Below are positions 55,101 through 64,000 of a DNA stretch of 64,000 bases, piece by piece. The position numbers and the translations under genes were made by a program. The first letter of the stretch is position 1. Each line of letters opens with the position of its first letter. Below the pieces are notes generated by a model, which saw nothing but the letters and a program-made list of their open reading frames with translations, did not search any database and was not told the DNA's origin. The stretch is from Dictyobacter vulcani (GTDB lineage Bacteria > Chloroflexota > Ktedonobacteria > Ktedonobacterales > Ktedonobacteraceae), in assembly GCF_008974265.1 (NCBI RefSeq), contig NZ_BKZW01000001.1, positions 682,001-746,000 of the forward strand, read 5' to 3'.

Positions 55101-56342
55101 ATGATTGCCAACAAGCAACAATCGTTTAGCTTTTCTGCCCTCAAACGAGTCTTTGCCAATCCACATAAACTTTATGATGAGTTGCGTGCGACTGATCCAA
55201 TCTACTTTGACGAGTTAAGTCAGTGCTGGTTAGTAACCGGCTATGCAGAAGTTGTGGCGATTCTGGAAGATGAGCGCTTTACGTCCGATCTGGGCACCTA
55301 CTCACCTAAATCAGCCATGGGGTGGGATACCGTACAGGATACACTGACTCAATCTGTGTTTTTTAAAGATGGCATCGAGCATCAACACGCCAATCATTAC
55401 CTGCTCAAACATATCGCTCAAACGGCTAAACGCTTAACCAGCGATATTAAAACAATTGTGCATCAACGCTTCATGACCCTGGCACCAGAAGGATCGATGG
55501 ATATTGTGAAAGATTTTGCTTCGGCGATCTCTTTTGCTGTAACGCTGCGTGTACTTGGCATTGATATCAGTGAGCCACAGAAATTCAAGCGCTTCCTGGG
55601 CTATTCAGAAACGATTTCAGATATTGCCAGTGGCTTTCCTGTTGGCAATACACAGGAACTCGCCAATCTTATCTCGTTTCTGCGTGAGGAAGTAGCACAA
55701 AAAAAGCAAACACCAGGTGAAGACCTGATTAGCGCCTTTCTGGCAGCCACTGATATTTTTCCTGATGATGAAGCCGTACTGTCAAGCACATTGATGATCT
55801 TGACTGCAGGACATGTCACAACAAAAAAACTGATTGGTACCGGGACCGCAAAAATACTTGATCGCTGGCCGCAATTGCAGGAAGAGTTTTTGAATAATCC
55901 AGCCCTGCCAAAACAGATCTGTGAAGAAGCTTTGCGTATGAGCCCACCAACACGCTATATTGCTCGCTGGGCCCGCCAGGATGCAGATCTGTCAGAACAA
56001 TTTCCCGGCAACCATCATATCCGGCATGGACAAAAGATTCTCCTCTTTTTAGAAGCGGCCAACTACGATCCCAGAGTCTTTGAGAATCCTAAAGAGTTTA
56101 ATCTGGCACATCGTTCAGTCAAACATCTAACATTTGGCTTCGGAAAACATCGCTGTCCCGGAGCATCGATCGCCCGTATTGAAGCACATGCTTCACTGCA
56201 GGAACTCCTTCACCTCTCACATCTAGAGCCAGACGCAGATCATCCCCCGTCTGGAATCCCAACCCGATTCTCGGGGGTTTTCGTTCCTGTCCCGTCACCT
56301 TTGATCCTCAAAAATAAACATTGCGTCCTGACAAAAGCGTAA
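55101..56342 (+). CDS. Cytochrome P450, 3' end altered by element insertion
   Basis: A P450 of 413 residues. The I-helix motif is LTAGHVTTKKLIGTG; the usual ExxT is replaced by V-T-T. The ExxR is EEALRMSPPTRYIAR, and the heme loop is LTFGFGKHRCPGASIARIE with the Cys ligand. The final residues HCVLTKA and the stop TAA come from the 477-bp element beginning at 56326, so the natural C-terminus may have been displaced; the core is complete. It is more distant from the P450 at 27567 than expected for paralogues. Confidence 0.88.
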   Translation: MIANKQQSFSFSALKRVFANPHKLYDELRATDPIYFDELSQCWLVTGYAEVVAILEDERFTSDLGTYSPKSAMGWDTVQDTLTQSVFFKDGIEHQHANHYLLKHIAQTAKRLTSDIKTIVHQRFMTLAPEGSMDIVKDFASAISFAVTLRVLGIDISEPQKFKRFLGYSETISDIASGFPVGNTQELANLISFLREEVAQKKQTPGEDLISAFLAATDIFPDDEAVLSSTLMILTAGHVTTKKLIGTGTAKILDRWPQLQEEFLNNPALPKQICEEALRMSPPTRYIARWARQDADLSEQFPGNHHIRHGQKILLFLEAANYDPRVFENPKEFNLAHRSVKHLTFGFGKHRCPGASIARIEAHASLQELLHLSHLEPDADHPPSGIPTRFSGVFVPVPSPLILKNKHCVLTKA

Positions 56343-56802
56343 CCCGCCGCAAGCCGCTGTGGTTTAAACCCAGGCGGATAGGCGGGTTTCTGCTGGGCTT
56401 TAGCCCTTGCTTGTTGCATAGAATGCATTGTTGGATTATACTGCATAGGTGCAACGAAGGCACGACAGCACAGGCTGTACGGCCTTAGGAAGTGTTGCCA
56501 GGCAAAATCGTTCAAGAAAAGCCTCCCACTGATGTATGCATCAGTTTTCGAAAGAGAAAGGTGTTCACCCTTTCCAGGTCGCCAAACACCCGACGTTGGC
56601 TGCACACCCGCCGGGTACGGCATGAAACGGTGAACAGGCATGGCACCGCCCTTCAAGCGAGCAGATGTGTGGATCTGTGCTTGAGTGTATTCCTCACCCA
56701 CTACGGTCTTCAACGAGTTGCCTCAACGAGGCACCGACTCAGGGGGCCGACTACGTAGGAGTACAAGAAGCCGCCGCCCCTTCAGGGCGTGCGGAGTGTC
56801 AC
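56326..56802 (+). mobile_element. Non-autonomous IS200/IS605-like element, copy 2 (477 bp)
   Basis: Same length and nearly the same sequence as 31161-31637 (one visible difference changes Cys to Tyr in the spurious ORF). It begins TCCTGACAAAAGCG at the 3' end of the P450 and ends with the hairpin and GGAGTGTCAC. It has the CCTCACCCAC stretch and hairpins like the omega-RNA right end of the complete IS. Confidence 0.82.
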
Positions 56803-56847
56803 GATAGAACTTCTAGTTGGCCTATTAAGCTTGTGTTTGTCTTCAGT

Positions 56848-56883
56848 GGGGCAAAAATCTCTCTTATGAAAAATTTTTGCCCC
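56848..56883. terminator. Hairpin between element copy 2 and the PLD-like gene
   Basis: GGGGCAAAAAT (56848-56858) pairs with ATTTTTGCCCC (56873-56883), 27 bp past the PLD-like stop on the minus strand. It could terminate either direction. Confidence 0.6.
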
Positions 56884-56909
56884 CGGAGGTTTGAAAAAGG
56901 GAAATGCAG

Positions 56910-57965
56910 CTAGGCTGCCACGGAGTCTGTAAGGTCGCTGCTAAAGGTGTTCGCCAATATCGTGATCACACTGGCTTTACTAATCAGGATACCCAGTTCG
57001 CGGTTATTATCAAGCGAATTCGTGGAAATATTCTCTGATCCAACAAATGACTCACCACCATCAACGATGATCAATTTAGCATGCATGTAGTAATGAGCAT
57101 CTGTATAAACCAAAACGTGACCACTTTTCAAGGTAGCAATACCACTGGTATTACCGCTATCATTTGCGGGTAAAATCACCTGAACGTTAACGCCACGAGC
57201 CTCAGCGTTAACGATCGCTTGCTCTACACTGGTATCCTGCATTTCTTCAGCCTCAATTTTCAGACTGCTTGTAGCCTGATTAATCAAAGCAATAAAATCG
57301 CTACGCGAGTTCACAGGACTAAGCACCAGATCATTGTCCGTGAGGGTATAGGAAGAGCGATTCCAGTCTGCGGTAAAAATGCCCAGAACAGCAGCGACAT
57401 CTGTCGATTCAGTGTCGATAATGCCATATTCACGATTCGTGGTGCTGGTGCTACCACCAAGTGCGGATTTCGTGAGATTACAGGTCATAATATAGGCGGT
57501 TTTACCGTCGATGACCATGCTTTTCTCATGGGTATAGGTAAAAATTGGATTGCTCGTTTTGGTCTGTGCACCTGCATTGCTCAATGCTTGCAAGGTCTGA
57601 GCAGGGCCAGATGAGCCCACACCATAGGGATTTGGATCAAGCATCACACGTACATCTTTGCCATTCTTCGCAGCATTTTCCAATGCATTAATCACATTGG
57701 TGTCTGTCAAAAGATAAAGCTCTACATAGATAGAAGATGTAGCGTTGTTAATCGCATTTAGAATAGGTGTCTCACCAGCAGCAGGTTCGACAAAGGTGGT
57801 GACATCAATGCCACGACCAGTACCCAGTGTGAGAGAAGCAGGGAGTAAAGCCTGCGCTTGAGCAGTTGAGGGGCGCAAAATACCATTCGAGAAAACGGCC
57901 AGCACGATCAGGGTCAAAATAGAAATAACAAGCAATGGCTGGTGGGAATGTCGTTTACTGTGCAT
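56910..57965 (-). CDS. Secreted phospholipase D-like protein
   Basis: A 351-residue PLD-superfamily protein with two HKD-type half sites. The signal peptide (LLVISILTLIVLAVFSNGI) is followed by an AQA-like cleavage site. Site 1 is THEKSMVIDGKTAYIMTCNL, and site 2 is MHAKLIIVDGGESFVGSENI. Each gives H-x-K plus the downstream Asn/Ser. It may hydrolyse phosphodiesters in lipids or nucleic acids; a nuclease or toxin-like role is also possible. It is monocistronic and minus-strand. Confidence 0.88.
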   Translation of the reverse strand: MHSKRHSHQPLLVISILTLIVLAVFSNGILRPSTAQAQALLPASLTLGTGRGIDVTTFVEPAAGETPILNAINNATSSIYVELYLLTDTNVINALENAAKNGKDVRVMLDPNPYGVGSSGPAQTLQALSNAGAQTKTSNPIFTYTHEKSMVIDGKTAYIMTCNLTKSALGGSTSTTNREYGIIDTESTDVAAVLGIFTADWNRSSYTLTDNDLVLSPVNSRSDFIALINQATSSLKIEAEEMQDTSVEQAIVNAEARGVNVQVILPANDSGNTSGIATLKSGHVLVYTDAHYYMHAKLIIVDGGESFVGSENISTNSLDNNRELGILISKASVITILANTFSSDLTDSVAA

Positions 57966-58219
57966 AAATAACTCCTTTTTTCTTTATGGGTCCTTTCCCC
58001 ATGATAATGCACATGAGTATTTACAGACCGTTTAACACAGTTAGGACTAAAACCATAAAGAGTATATTTTTTCAATACACTCTCCAAATAATAGAGATTT
58101 TACTCTCTACGGCACCACCAGCAATTATAACATAAACGACATTCTCCTTTTTAAATAAATGTTAAAAGCTGGTTATATTTTTATCCTGGTTGTAGCAAAG
58201 AAAGAGGTAACTCATTTTT

Positions 58220-58678
58220 TTATTGTTTCTGTAAACGCCACTGTTCCTGGGCCCTTTCCAATTGAAGCAACTCCATTTCAAGTTGCCTGATCTGGTCCTG
58301 CAACTGCTTTCTTCTTTGATAGGGACCAAACAGTTGCGCACCTTCAATCATCCTGCCAACGCGACGAGCAATGCCACGCTGCACAAATGAGTCTAATTCA
58401 AAGTAGTTTGAACGAGTCCCGGATATCTGATTGTTCACCTCCTTGAGGTGTATTCTCGCTTCTTTGAGCTCTAAACGTAAGTGTGCGATCTGATCGCGGT
58501 AGGGATTTTTACCTGCACCTGCGCCAGAACGGCGGGGGGAACGAGAATTACCAGATACCGATTGCACTGCTGATACAGGAGATTGGAATGCATTTCCAGG
58601 TCCCTGCAACGATGCACCGCAGTCTTTACAGAAACGATCACCATCTTTTACCTGTGATCCACAAAAAGCACAAAACAT
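58220..58678 (-). CDS. Zinc-ribbon protein with C-terminal coiled coil
   Basis: A 152-residue protein. The N-terminal zinc ribbon is CAFCGSQVKDGDRFCKDCG (residues 3-21), the zinc_ribbon_2 form. A Ser/Gly-rich linker follows (about 25-55). The C-terminal half is a coiled coil (IAHLRLELKEARIHLKEV, QLQDQIRQLEMELLQLE). No enzyme domain is seen. Such proteins often act as scaffolds or regulators. The ATG has AAGGAGAACAT-like spacing on the minus strand. Confidence 0.75.
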   Translation of the reverse strand: MFCAFCGSQVKDGDRFCKDCGASLQGPGNAFQSPVSAVQSVSGNSRSPRRSGAGAGKNPYRDQIAHLRLELKEARIHLKEVNNQISGTRSNYFELDSFVQRGIARRVGRMIEGAQLFGPYQRRKQLQDQIRQLEMELLQLERAQEQWRLQKQ

Positions 58679-58825
58679 ACTATGTTCTCCTTCAGATTAT
58701 ACTCAGATGTCGCTTACATAATCAAATACGCATATATCTATTTTTAGCAAATATTTCATGGCAAGGAACACAGCGGCAGTGATCCTTTGTGCTCCTTGCT
58801 AAAAACCCCGACCAGGATGAACGTA

Positions 58826-59578
58826 TCACTCAAAAATAAGTGTTTCCCCATCCTGTGGAATCAAAAGATAGGCATCATGAATGTTATGCTCTCTGGCAAC
58901 TGTTCGAAGGTCGATTCGTGAAATAGTTGCGTGATCAACTGAATCCATATGCGTAGCTACAACCACGCTTCTCGGCGCAGCCTGACAGACTGCGATGGTC
59001 TGCTCCGCATCCATTACAATGTAGCCGCCTTGCTTCCAGGTAGCCCCACAAGAGTGGGTCACAATAACATCTGGATGTACCTGCTCAATAGTTTGCTGGA
59101 CACCATCGTACCAGATCGTATCTCCTGCCCAGTATAAAGTTGGCTCCTTTGCATGTTGAAAAAGAAAGCCAGATACGTGCCCCATGTCCGCCAGAACATC
59201 GCCTTTACCATGTTGGGCAGGTGTGCGCGTAATTGTGATGCCATGCCAGACCACTGACTGCTCAATTGGTGTTACATGCAAAAAACCATAGTCGGCAATC
59301 AATGCCTGATCGCCAGGTTGACAAAAGATAGGCAGATCTCTGGCAAGCACTGCACGGGCCGCTTGATCAAAATGATCGGAATGCAGATGTGAGACAATAA
59401 CCATCTCAATATCTGTCAGCACCTCTTGCGGAGGAATGGGAAGATCAACCAGAGGATTAGGTGAGTTTCCAGCGTAAGACGGTAGAGAATGTTTGGCAGC
59501 AAAATAAGGATCAATCAGAAAAACGTGCCCGGCATAGGTAATGCGTAACGTTGCACTACGAATAAGTTGTATGTGCAT
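58826..59578 (-). CDS. MBL-fold metal-dependent hydrolase
   Basis: A 250-residue metallo-beta-lactamase-fold protein of the UlaG/YtkL-like group. The metal motif is VIVSHLHSDHFDQAAR (HxHxDH). LYWAGDTIWYDGVQ supplies the Asp ligand, and VVVATHMDSVDHAT the final His. The early LRITYAGHVFLIDPY strand pair is typical of L-ascorbate-6-phosphate lactonase-like and other uncharacterised hydrolases. The substrate is unknown. No sugar PTS genes are adjacent. Confidence 0.88.
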   Translation of the reverse strand: MHIQLIRSATLRITYAGHVFLIDPYFAAKHSLPSYAGNSPNPLVDLPIPPQEVLTDIEMVIVSHLHSDHFDQAARAVLARDLPIFCQPGDQALIADYGFLHVTPIEQSVVWHGITITRTPAQHGKGDVLADMGHVSGFLFQHAKEPTLYWAGDTIWYDGVQQTIEQVHPDVIVTHSCGATWKQGGYIVMDAEQTIAVCQAAPRSVVVATHMDSVDHATISRIDLRTVAREHNIHDAYLLIPQDGETLIFE

Positions 59579-60007
59579 ATCTCCCCCTGTACCTCTAACT
59601 CTTTCTCAAACAAATTCTTGATGGATCTATTTTCTCATCCCATACAAAAACGCTTTAGATCTTCACACGTTGCTTCTTAAGATACGAAGGAAAAACTCTG
59701 ATGGATGAGAGGAATAAAATATACAGATTTTAATATATTCTTTAGCTCTTCCTCTGTTGCAATAGGTGTTTTAAAGATCTTCATATAATTACATATGCAA
59801 AAATATAGTAGTTATATAGTCCTGTATTTTGGTGGATTATTTGACGCCTCGTCGTGTTATTGATTAAAGTTTGTTAATGTGAATACTAAATATTGTCATG
59901 CGTCGTAGGTTGTACTTCCTTGCATTCAGATTACTACGAAACAATGCTTCATAGTCAGCTGAATGTGAATAAGTAGACATAATTGTGTAAGGTTAAAGGT
60001 AATTCGT
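59579..60007. other. Intergenic region between divergent genes
   Basis: 429 bp, AT-rich. TTTGACG at about 59838 followed by GATTAAAG is a weak promoter candidate for the CHAP gene. No RNA gene or ORF is recognised. Confidence 0.4.
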
Positions 60008-61053
60008 ATGTCGTTTAGAGACCGTAATCGTAAAGTTGCTACTGAAGTTCAAAATAACGCTGTTCCTGCAGTGAAAACAGGGGGGGATGCGGACGTGCTC
60101 GTTGAGCAACTCTCATTCCCTGATACCGATGCAGCTATAGCTGTTCCTACTAAAACTAAACCGGCACCTGTTTCTACTGCTCTAGACTACTCGATGAAGC
60201 CCGGCTCGACACAGAGCAAGCTTACGACGACATCGGTGCGTGTGCCCATCGTTATTCCTGGAAATGGAACAAAGAAGTCAGCCACAATGCGTCCTCCACG
60301 AGCGCGAGGTGTAGTCGTTTATGCGGGAATGGCATTGGTACTCATTGCCATTGTTGCTGGAACGTTAATCGCTGTTATCCCATCCGGAAAAAGCGAAGCA
60401 TTTAAATCAGGCAATTTCTTTCAGTCATCGACGGGTCAGGTTACCTCACAGCAAAATAATACAGCCCTGATCGCCGCACAGGCTGCCACCGCTACAGCCG
60501 TAACTCAAGACGGATTTGATCCAGGCAACGTAACCTATGCCGGTGTGAAGCAGACTCAAATCCCGGCTCAGCCTGTAGCTCCAGTTCAGCCTGTAGCTCC
60601 AGTCCAGCCTGCAGCTCCAGTTCAACCTGTGGCTCCAGTTCAACCTGTGGCTCCAGCTCCAGCAACAAACGTTGCTGGTAATGCCGATAGCTCAGCCCGC
60701 TTTTTTATTGGTCAGTGTACCTACTGGGCAAACATCCATTACCATGGCCTGACCGGATGGTGGGTTCAGTGGTTGGGAAATGCTAATGAATGGGCTGGGG
60801 AGCCGCATCTTCTGGTTGGATTACGTCGTCTGAGCCTAACCCAAATGGACCTTCAATTATTGTGCTGCAAGCATATACACAGGGTGCCGGTGCCTATGGA
60901 CATGTAGGCGTTGTTGAGTCAGGCGTAAGCGCCACAAGCGCGAATGCGAATGGTGTGAATGTCAGCAACATGAACTGGAATGGTGGCTGGAACCAGGTAA
61001 GTTACTGGAAGTTCCATCCCGGTGCTGGCGTTACTTTTGTCTGGCATCCGTAG
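60008..61053 (+). CDS. CHAP-domain cell-wall protein, membrane anchored (one frameshift)
   Basis: Restoring one G at the GGGG run at 60797-60800 joins a 299-codon ORF with a short downstream ORF into a 348-residue protein. N-terminus: cytoplasmic, about 100 residues, then a membrane segment (VVYAGMALVLIAIVAGTLIA). A Pro/Val/Gln/Ala linker with seven PVAPVQP-type repeats follows, then the CHAP amidase/endopeptidase domain: FFIGQCTYWANIHYHG (catalytic Cys), repaired GNANEWAGGAASSGWI, and GAYGHVGVVESG (catalytic His). It probably cleaves peptidoglycan. Confidence 0.87.
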
Positions 61054-61124
61054 ATACCTATTTGAGAGAACTTTTGCAGAAAATAGGATACGCTACATAT
61101 TTAAGATAGAGCGTAAGTATCAAT

Positions 61125-61176
61125 AAGCATACAAAAACCCTCCATAGCATTTGCTGTGGAGGGTTTTTGTATGCTT
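61125..61176 (+). terminator. Strong terminator after the CHAP gene
   Basis: A 25-bp stem with one G-U pair (61125-61149 / 61152-61176), with CAAAAACCCTCCA in the core. Confidence 0.92.
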
Positions 61177-61301
61177 ATCCCTCAATGACACAGCATCTAT
61201 AATTAAATACGGCGAAATTCGTATTTACAAATAAGAGGTTACTGTAGTACAATCTATTAATAATTACACTACTAATCAGGATGTTTTAAGAGGCAAGATA
61301 C

Positions 61302-61424
61302 ATGGAGATCTTCTGGACAGCAGAAACACAATTACTTGTACTCTTTCACTGTCCTGGCGGCGCATACTCTTCTGACTATCAACATCTCACTTCTGAAGGA
61401 GCAGAGGTAACAGTGTATATATGA
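61302..61424 (+). CDS. Possible small ORF
   Basis: A 40-residue ORF starting MEIFWTAETQLLVLFHCPGG with AAGAGG nearby, in the gap before dacA. No family is recognised; it may be chance. Confidence 0.25.
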   Translation: MEIFWTAETQLLVLFHCPGGAYSSDYQHLTSEGAEVTVYI

Positions 61425-61542
61425 AAAAGCAATAGACTCACCCTTCAAACCCACAAACCCGGCATTCTTTATAAAACACAGCAAGTCTTTGACTTTGACA
61501 AATTGTATCTATATATGCGAATTTTATTTATAAGGATGATGC

Positions 61543-62523
61543 ATGATGCAACGTATTTTTAAGATCTCCTTAATAATTCTGATGATAGCCATCTTTATTG
61601 GGACATGCGCATTTTCTTCGTCTTTGTTTTCTCCTGGAACGGGAACAAGTAACGCACTCTCGTCTATCGGCCTCGGGCCAACTCCAACGCCCACTCCAGA
61701 ACCAACGCCGACGCCGACTCCTGAGCCAACGCCCACTCCTACACCTGAGTCAACACCAACTCCACCACCAACACCAACTCCCACTCCACTGGTCAATGGC
61801 TCCTCAGCATATTTGCTGGACGTCACCACCGGAACAGTACGCCTGGATGCCAATAGCCATAAGCAAGTTTCGATGTGGAGCACAACCAAAGTTATGACAG
61901 CCCTGCTGGCTATCGAAAACCTGAAACCTGATCTCGTTGTCCCCATCCAGCAAGAAGAACTGGATGAGGTCCCTGGCAACATGAGTGTAGCGCAACTCCA
62001 GACTAAGGATAAACTGAGTGTGGAAAACTTACTCTATGGTCTCCTTCTCCCTTCGGGTAGCGATGCAGCCGTCGTATTAGCACACACCGTATCAGGTAAC
62101 ACAACTAGCTTTGTTGCGCTCATGAACGCCAGAGCAGCTCAAATTGGTCTGACGGATACACACTACGCCAATCCTCATGGAGCTGAGGATCCTGGCAATT
62201 ACTCCAGTGCTGCAGATTTAGTAAAACTGGCGAGAGTAGCCATGGGCTATCCGCTGTTTGCACAGATTGTGGCTACATCCAGTCATCCTCTTGCTTCAGA
62301 TTACTACCGCCATAGCTATCCTAACTGGAATAATACTCTTGCTACATTTCTGCAAACTGTGCCGGGAGCCAATGGTATCAAAACAGGCTCAAATGCAACA
62401 TCAACCGACTGGTGTATGGTCTTCTCTGCTTACCGCAATGGGCACTTACTCATCGGTGCTGAAATGCAAGCCCATTCATCACAACAAGTCTTTAATGATG
62501 CTGCAAATATTCTAAATCATTAA
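61543..62523 (+). CDS. dacA: D-alanyl-D-alanine carboxypeptidase (peptidase S11)
   Basis: A 326-residue PBP5-like enzyme that trims the fifth D-Ala of the stem peptide. The N-terminal hydrophobic anchor (ISLIILMIAIFIGTCAFSSS) is followed by a Pro/Thr/Glu linker (PTPTPEPTPTPTPEP, residues 45-85). The active-site motif is MWSTTKVMTALLAI (SxxK). The SxN position reads LLPSGSDAAVVLA, with Ser instead of Asn. KTG is in GIKTGSNATSTDWCM. The short C-terminus lacks the PBP5 beta-domain. It is divergent in style from the class A PBP at 25070. Confidence 0.88.
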   Translation: MMQRIFKISLIILMIAIFIGTCAFSSSLFSPGTGTSNALSSIGLGPTPTPTPEPTPTPTPEPTPTPTPESTPTPPPTPTPTPLVNGSSAYLLDVTTGTVRLDANSHKQVSMWSTTKVMTALLAIENLKPDLVVPIQQEELDEVPGNMSVAQLQTKDKLSVENLLYGLLLPSGSDAAVVLAHTVSGNTTSFVALMNARAAQIGLTDTHYANPHGAEDPGNYSSAADLVKLARVAMGYPLFAQIVATSSHPLASDYYRHSYPNWNNTLATFLQTVPGANGIKTGSNATSTDWCMVFSAYRNGHLLIGAEMQAHSSQQVFNDAANILNH

Positions 62524-62555
62524 CATACATAAAGAGCTGCTTTACATACTGGAAA

Positions 62556-62694
62556 CAGATTGGAATTGACCTGCTTTTGTGGAGAGTACCAGGAAAGTGG
62601 GTCACCCACACCCATTTCAAATCTTTTATATGCTCTCTTGAAAAGCGATACAGGAAAGGTCTGAGTTTTTCCTGCAATCAATTCCAATTTTCTG
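62556..62694. repeat. Inverted-repeat element (about 139 bp)
   Basis: CAGATTGGAATTGA at the left and TCAATTCCAATTTTCTG at the right form an imperfect terminal inverted repeat around about 110 bp with no ORF. It may be a small MITE or a long hairpin. One copy is seen. Confidence 0.4.
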
Positions 62695-62813
62695 CTTTAT
62701 CTGAGCTTGACCCCAACAGTGAGCAGGCAACGAGGAAGATACTTTCCTATCACCACTAACGTGTTCTCTTCGAGGAGTTCAGTGCTCATTGAGATTCTAG
62801 AGGAGAGGATGCT

Positions 62814-64000
62814 ATGGCAGAAACTGGTTTGATTCTGGTCGCTGATACTATTCGCGATACGGCCCGGCCAATCACCGGCGCTCTTTCTGACTATGATCCC
62901 TTATTAGACAGTATTGGTGATGCACGCTTCGTATTAATCGGCGAAGCCTCCCATGGTACCAGAGAATTCTATCGGGAGCGCGCAACGATTACGAAACGTC
63001 TGATTCAGGAGAAAGATTTTACAGTGGTGGCTGTTGAAGCTGATTGGCCGGATGCCTATCGCGTCAACCGCTATGTCCGTGGCATCAACGATGATAAGGA
63101 TGCCCGTACAGCTCTGGATGGCTTTCAACGCTTCCCCAGCTGGATGTGGCGCAATACTGAGGTGCTCGCTTTTGTAGAATGGTTACGTGACTATAATATG
63201 CAGTTGCCAGAGTCGGGCACCCGAGCAGGATTTTATGGCCTCGATCTCTATAGCCTCTATGCATCCATGGAGGCCGTGATTGATTATCTGGAGGAAATTG
63301 ATCCTGAAGCGGCACGGCGTGCACGGATACGTTATGCGTGCTTTGGTGCAGCGGATAAAGATAGCAAGTCATATGGGTATGCTACAAACTTTGGCCTGGC
63401 CGCATCCTGTGAGAATGAGGTAATCAGCCAGCTCCAGGAGCTACAAAAAAAGGCCACCGATTATATCAGTCGTGATGGCCGGATAGCTGAGGATGAGTTT
63501 TTCTATGCAGAGCAAAACGCACGCCTTGCCTGGGATGCCGAAAAATATTATCGCAGCATCTACCGGGGATCTGTTGAGTCATGGAACATACGCGATTGCC
63601 ATATGGCAAGGACGCTTGATGAACTTGTAGCCCATCTCGATCACTATCATGAACCAACAAAGGCGGTGGTCTGGGCCCACAACTCTCACCTTGGGGATGC
63701 CCGTGCAACATCCATGGGAGCAGAGGGCGAACTAAACGTTGGACAACTTGTACGTGAAGCTCACGGTCAGCATGTCCGGAATATCGGTTTTACGACCTAT
63801 AGTGGCACGGTGACGGCGGCCTCGAATTGGGATCGACCACCAGAGCGAAAACATGTCCGTCCGGCGCTTGCTGACAGTTATGAAGATCTGTTCCATCAGG
63901 CGCATCCCGCGAATTTTTTCCTGGACCTGCATGCAAATGACCAGGTAGTTGCTAGTTTACAAACCCCACGCCTGGAGAGAGCAATTGGTGTGGTCTATCT
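62814..64000 (+). CDS. Erythromycin-esterase-family protein, 3' truncated by the window end
   Basis: The visible 395 residues form an erythromycin-esterase-like (EreA/EreB superfamily) domain: LIGEASHGTREFYRERATIT (catalytic Glu/His motif), VAVEADWPDAYRVNRYVRG, GFYGLDLYSLYASMEAVIDY, VVWAHNSHLGDARATSMG and VRNIGFTTYSGTVTAASNWD. The ATG follows AGAGGAGAGG. Many members are not macrolide esterases, and the phenotype cannot be inferred. It continues beyond base 64000. Confidence 0.9.
   Translation, partial: MAETGLILVADTIRDTARPITGALSDYDPLLDSIGDARFVLIGEASHGTREFYRERATITKRLIQEKDFTVVAVEADWPDAYRVNRYVRGINDDKDARTALDGFQRFPSWMWRNTEVLAFVEWLRDYNMQLPESGTRAGFYGLDLYSLYASMEAVIDYLEEIDPEAARRARIRYACFGAADKDSKSYGYATNFGLAASCENEVISQLQELQKKATDYISRDGRIAEDEFFYAEQNARLAWDAEKYYRSIYRGSVESWNIRDCHMARTLDELVAHLDHYHEPTKAVVWAHNSHLGDARATSMGAEGELNVGQLVREAHGQHVRNIGFTTYSGTVTAASNWDRPPERKHVRPALADSYEDLFHQAHPANFFLDLHANDQVVASLQTPRLERAIGVVY

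Noticed and set aside
61524..61982. Minus-strand Gly/Val-rich ORF opposite dacA
   Set aside because: It is the shadow of the Pro/Thr linker (CCA/ACN codons) of dacA.

Overview
The window looks like part of the chromosome of a Ktedonobacteria-type Chloroflexota, a filamentous, spore-forming, Gram-positive-like soil bacterium. This rests on gene content: a HspR-type heat-shock regulator beside dnaK and hsp20, a Chloroflexi-like mix of secreted surface proteins, a Ser/Thr kinase, P450s, a BclA-like collagen protein, IS200/IS605 elements and an actinomycete-like gas-vesicle gene set. No rRNA is present, so the taxonomic placement is inference.

0-10 kb is housekeeping: the 3' end of prfB, a primary-type sigma factor, a small zinc-ribbon ORF behind a good promoter, ftsY-accD-accA, then dnaK, hsp20 and hspR on the minus strand. 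10-16.7 kb is a minus-strand tetrapyrrole/cobalamin region: cobC-cobS-cobU, then an adenosylcobalamin-type riboswitch reading into a corrinoid-binding lipoprotein, cobO and cobT, followed by a hemD-like gene. 17-30 kb is mixed: a Ser/Thr kinase, an MFS transporter, an IS200/IS605 element with tnpA, tnpB and a structured right end, a 2-hydroxyacid dehydrogenase, a response regulator, a class A PBP, a P450 and a DUF72 protein.

30.8-47.4 kb is the most interesting part: a gas-vesicle island of about 16 genes in opposing blocks. It has the main shell protein GvpA, a GvpJ, a GvpJ-GvpK fusion, three GvpF/L proteins (one fused to a DnaJ domain, one with an N-terminal coiled coil), GvpG, GvpO and a GvpH-like Hsp20. 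It also has a CDC48-type double AAA ATPase and an ArsA/Get3-like ATPase, and shows no GvpN and no recognisable GvpC. Four further proteins, two of them built from long amphipathic-helix repeats, end in one shared short C-terminal module with a conserved Gly-His pair followed by a hydrophobic strand. I found no family name for it; it may be an undescribed gas-vesicle-associated family. MITE-like elements, a 23-bp tandem repeat array and a non-autonomous IS605 relative lie within the island.

47.9-64 kb encodes cell-surface and envelope proteins: a roughly 1,450-residue collagen-like protein with a BclA-like C-terminal domain, a large membrane-anchored Asn/Gln/Ala-rich protein, a second P450, a secreted PLD-like protein, a zinc-ribbon/coiled-coil protein, an MBL-fold hydrolase, a CHAP-domain protein, a D,D-carboxypeptidase and a partial erythromycin-esterase-like protein.

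A caution for all downstream use: six genes are broken by single-base losses, about 20 in total. Every one is a deletion of one base in a G/C-rich context, almost always a G or C run, and restoring one base at each site closes every reading frame exactly. This looks like uncorrected long-read consensus error rather than gene decay.
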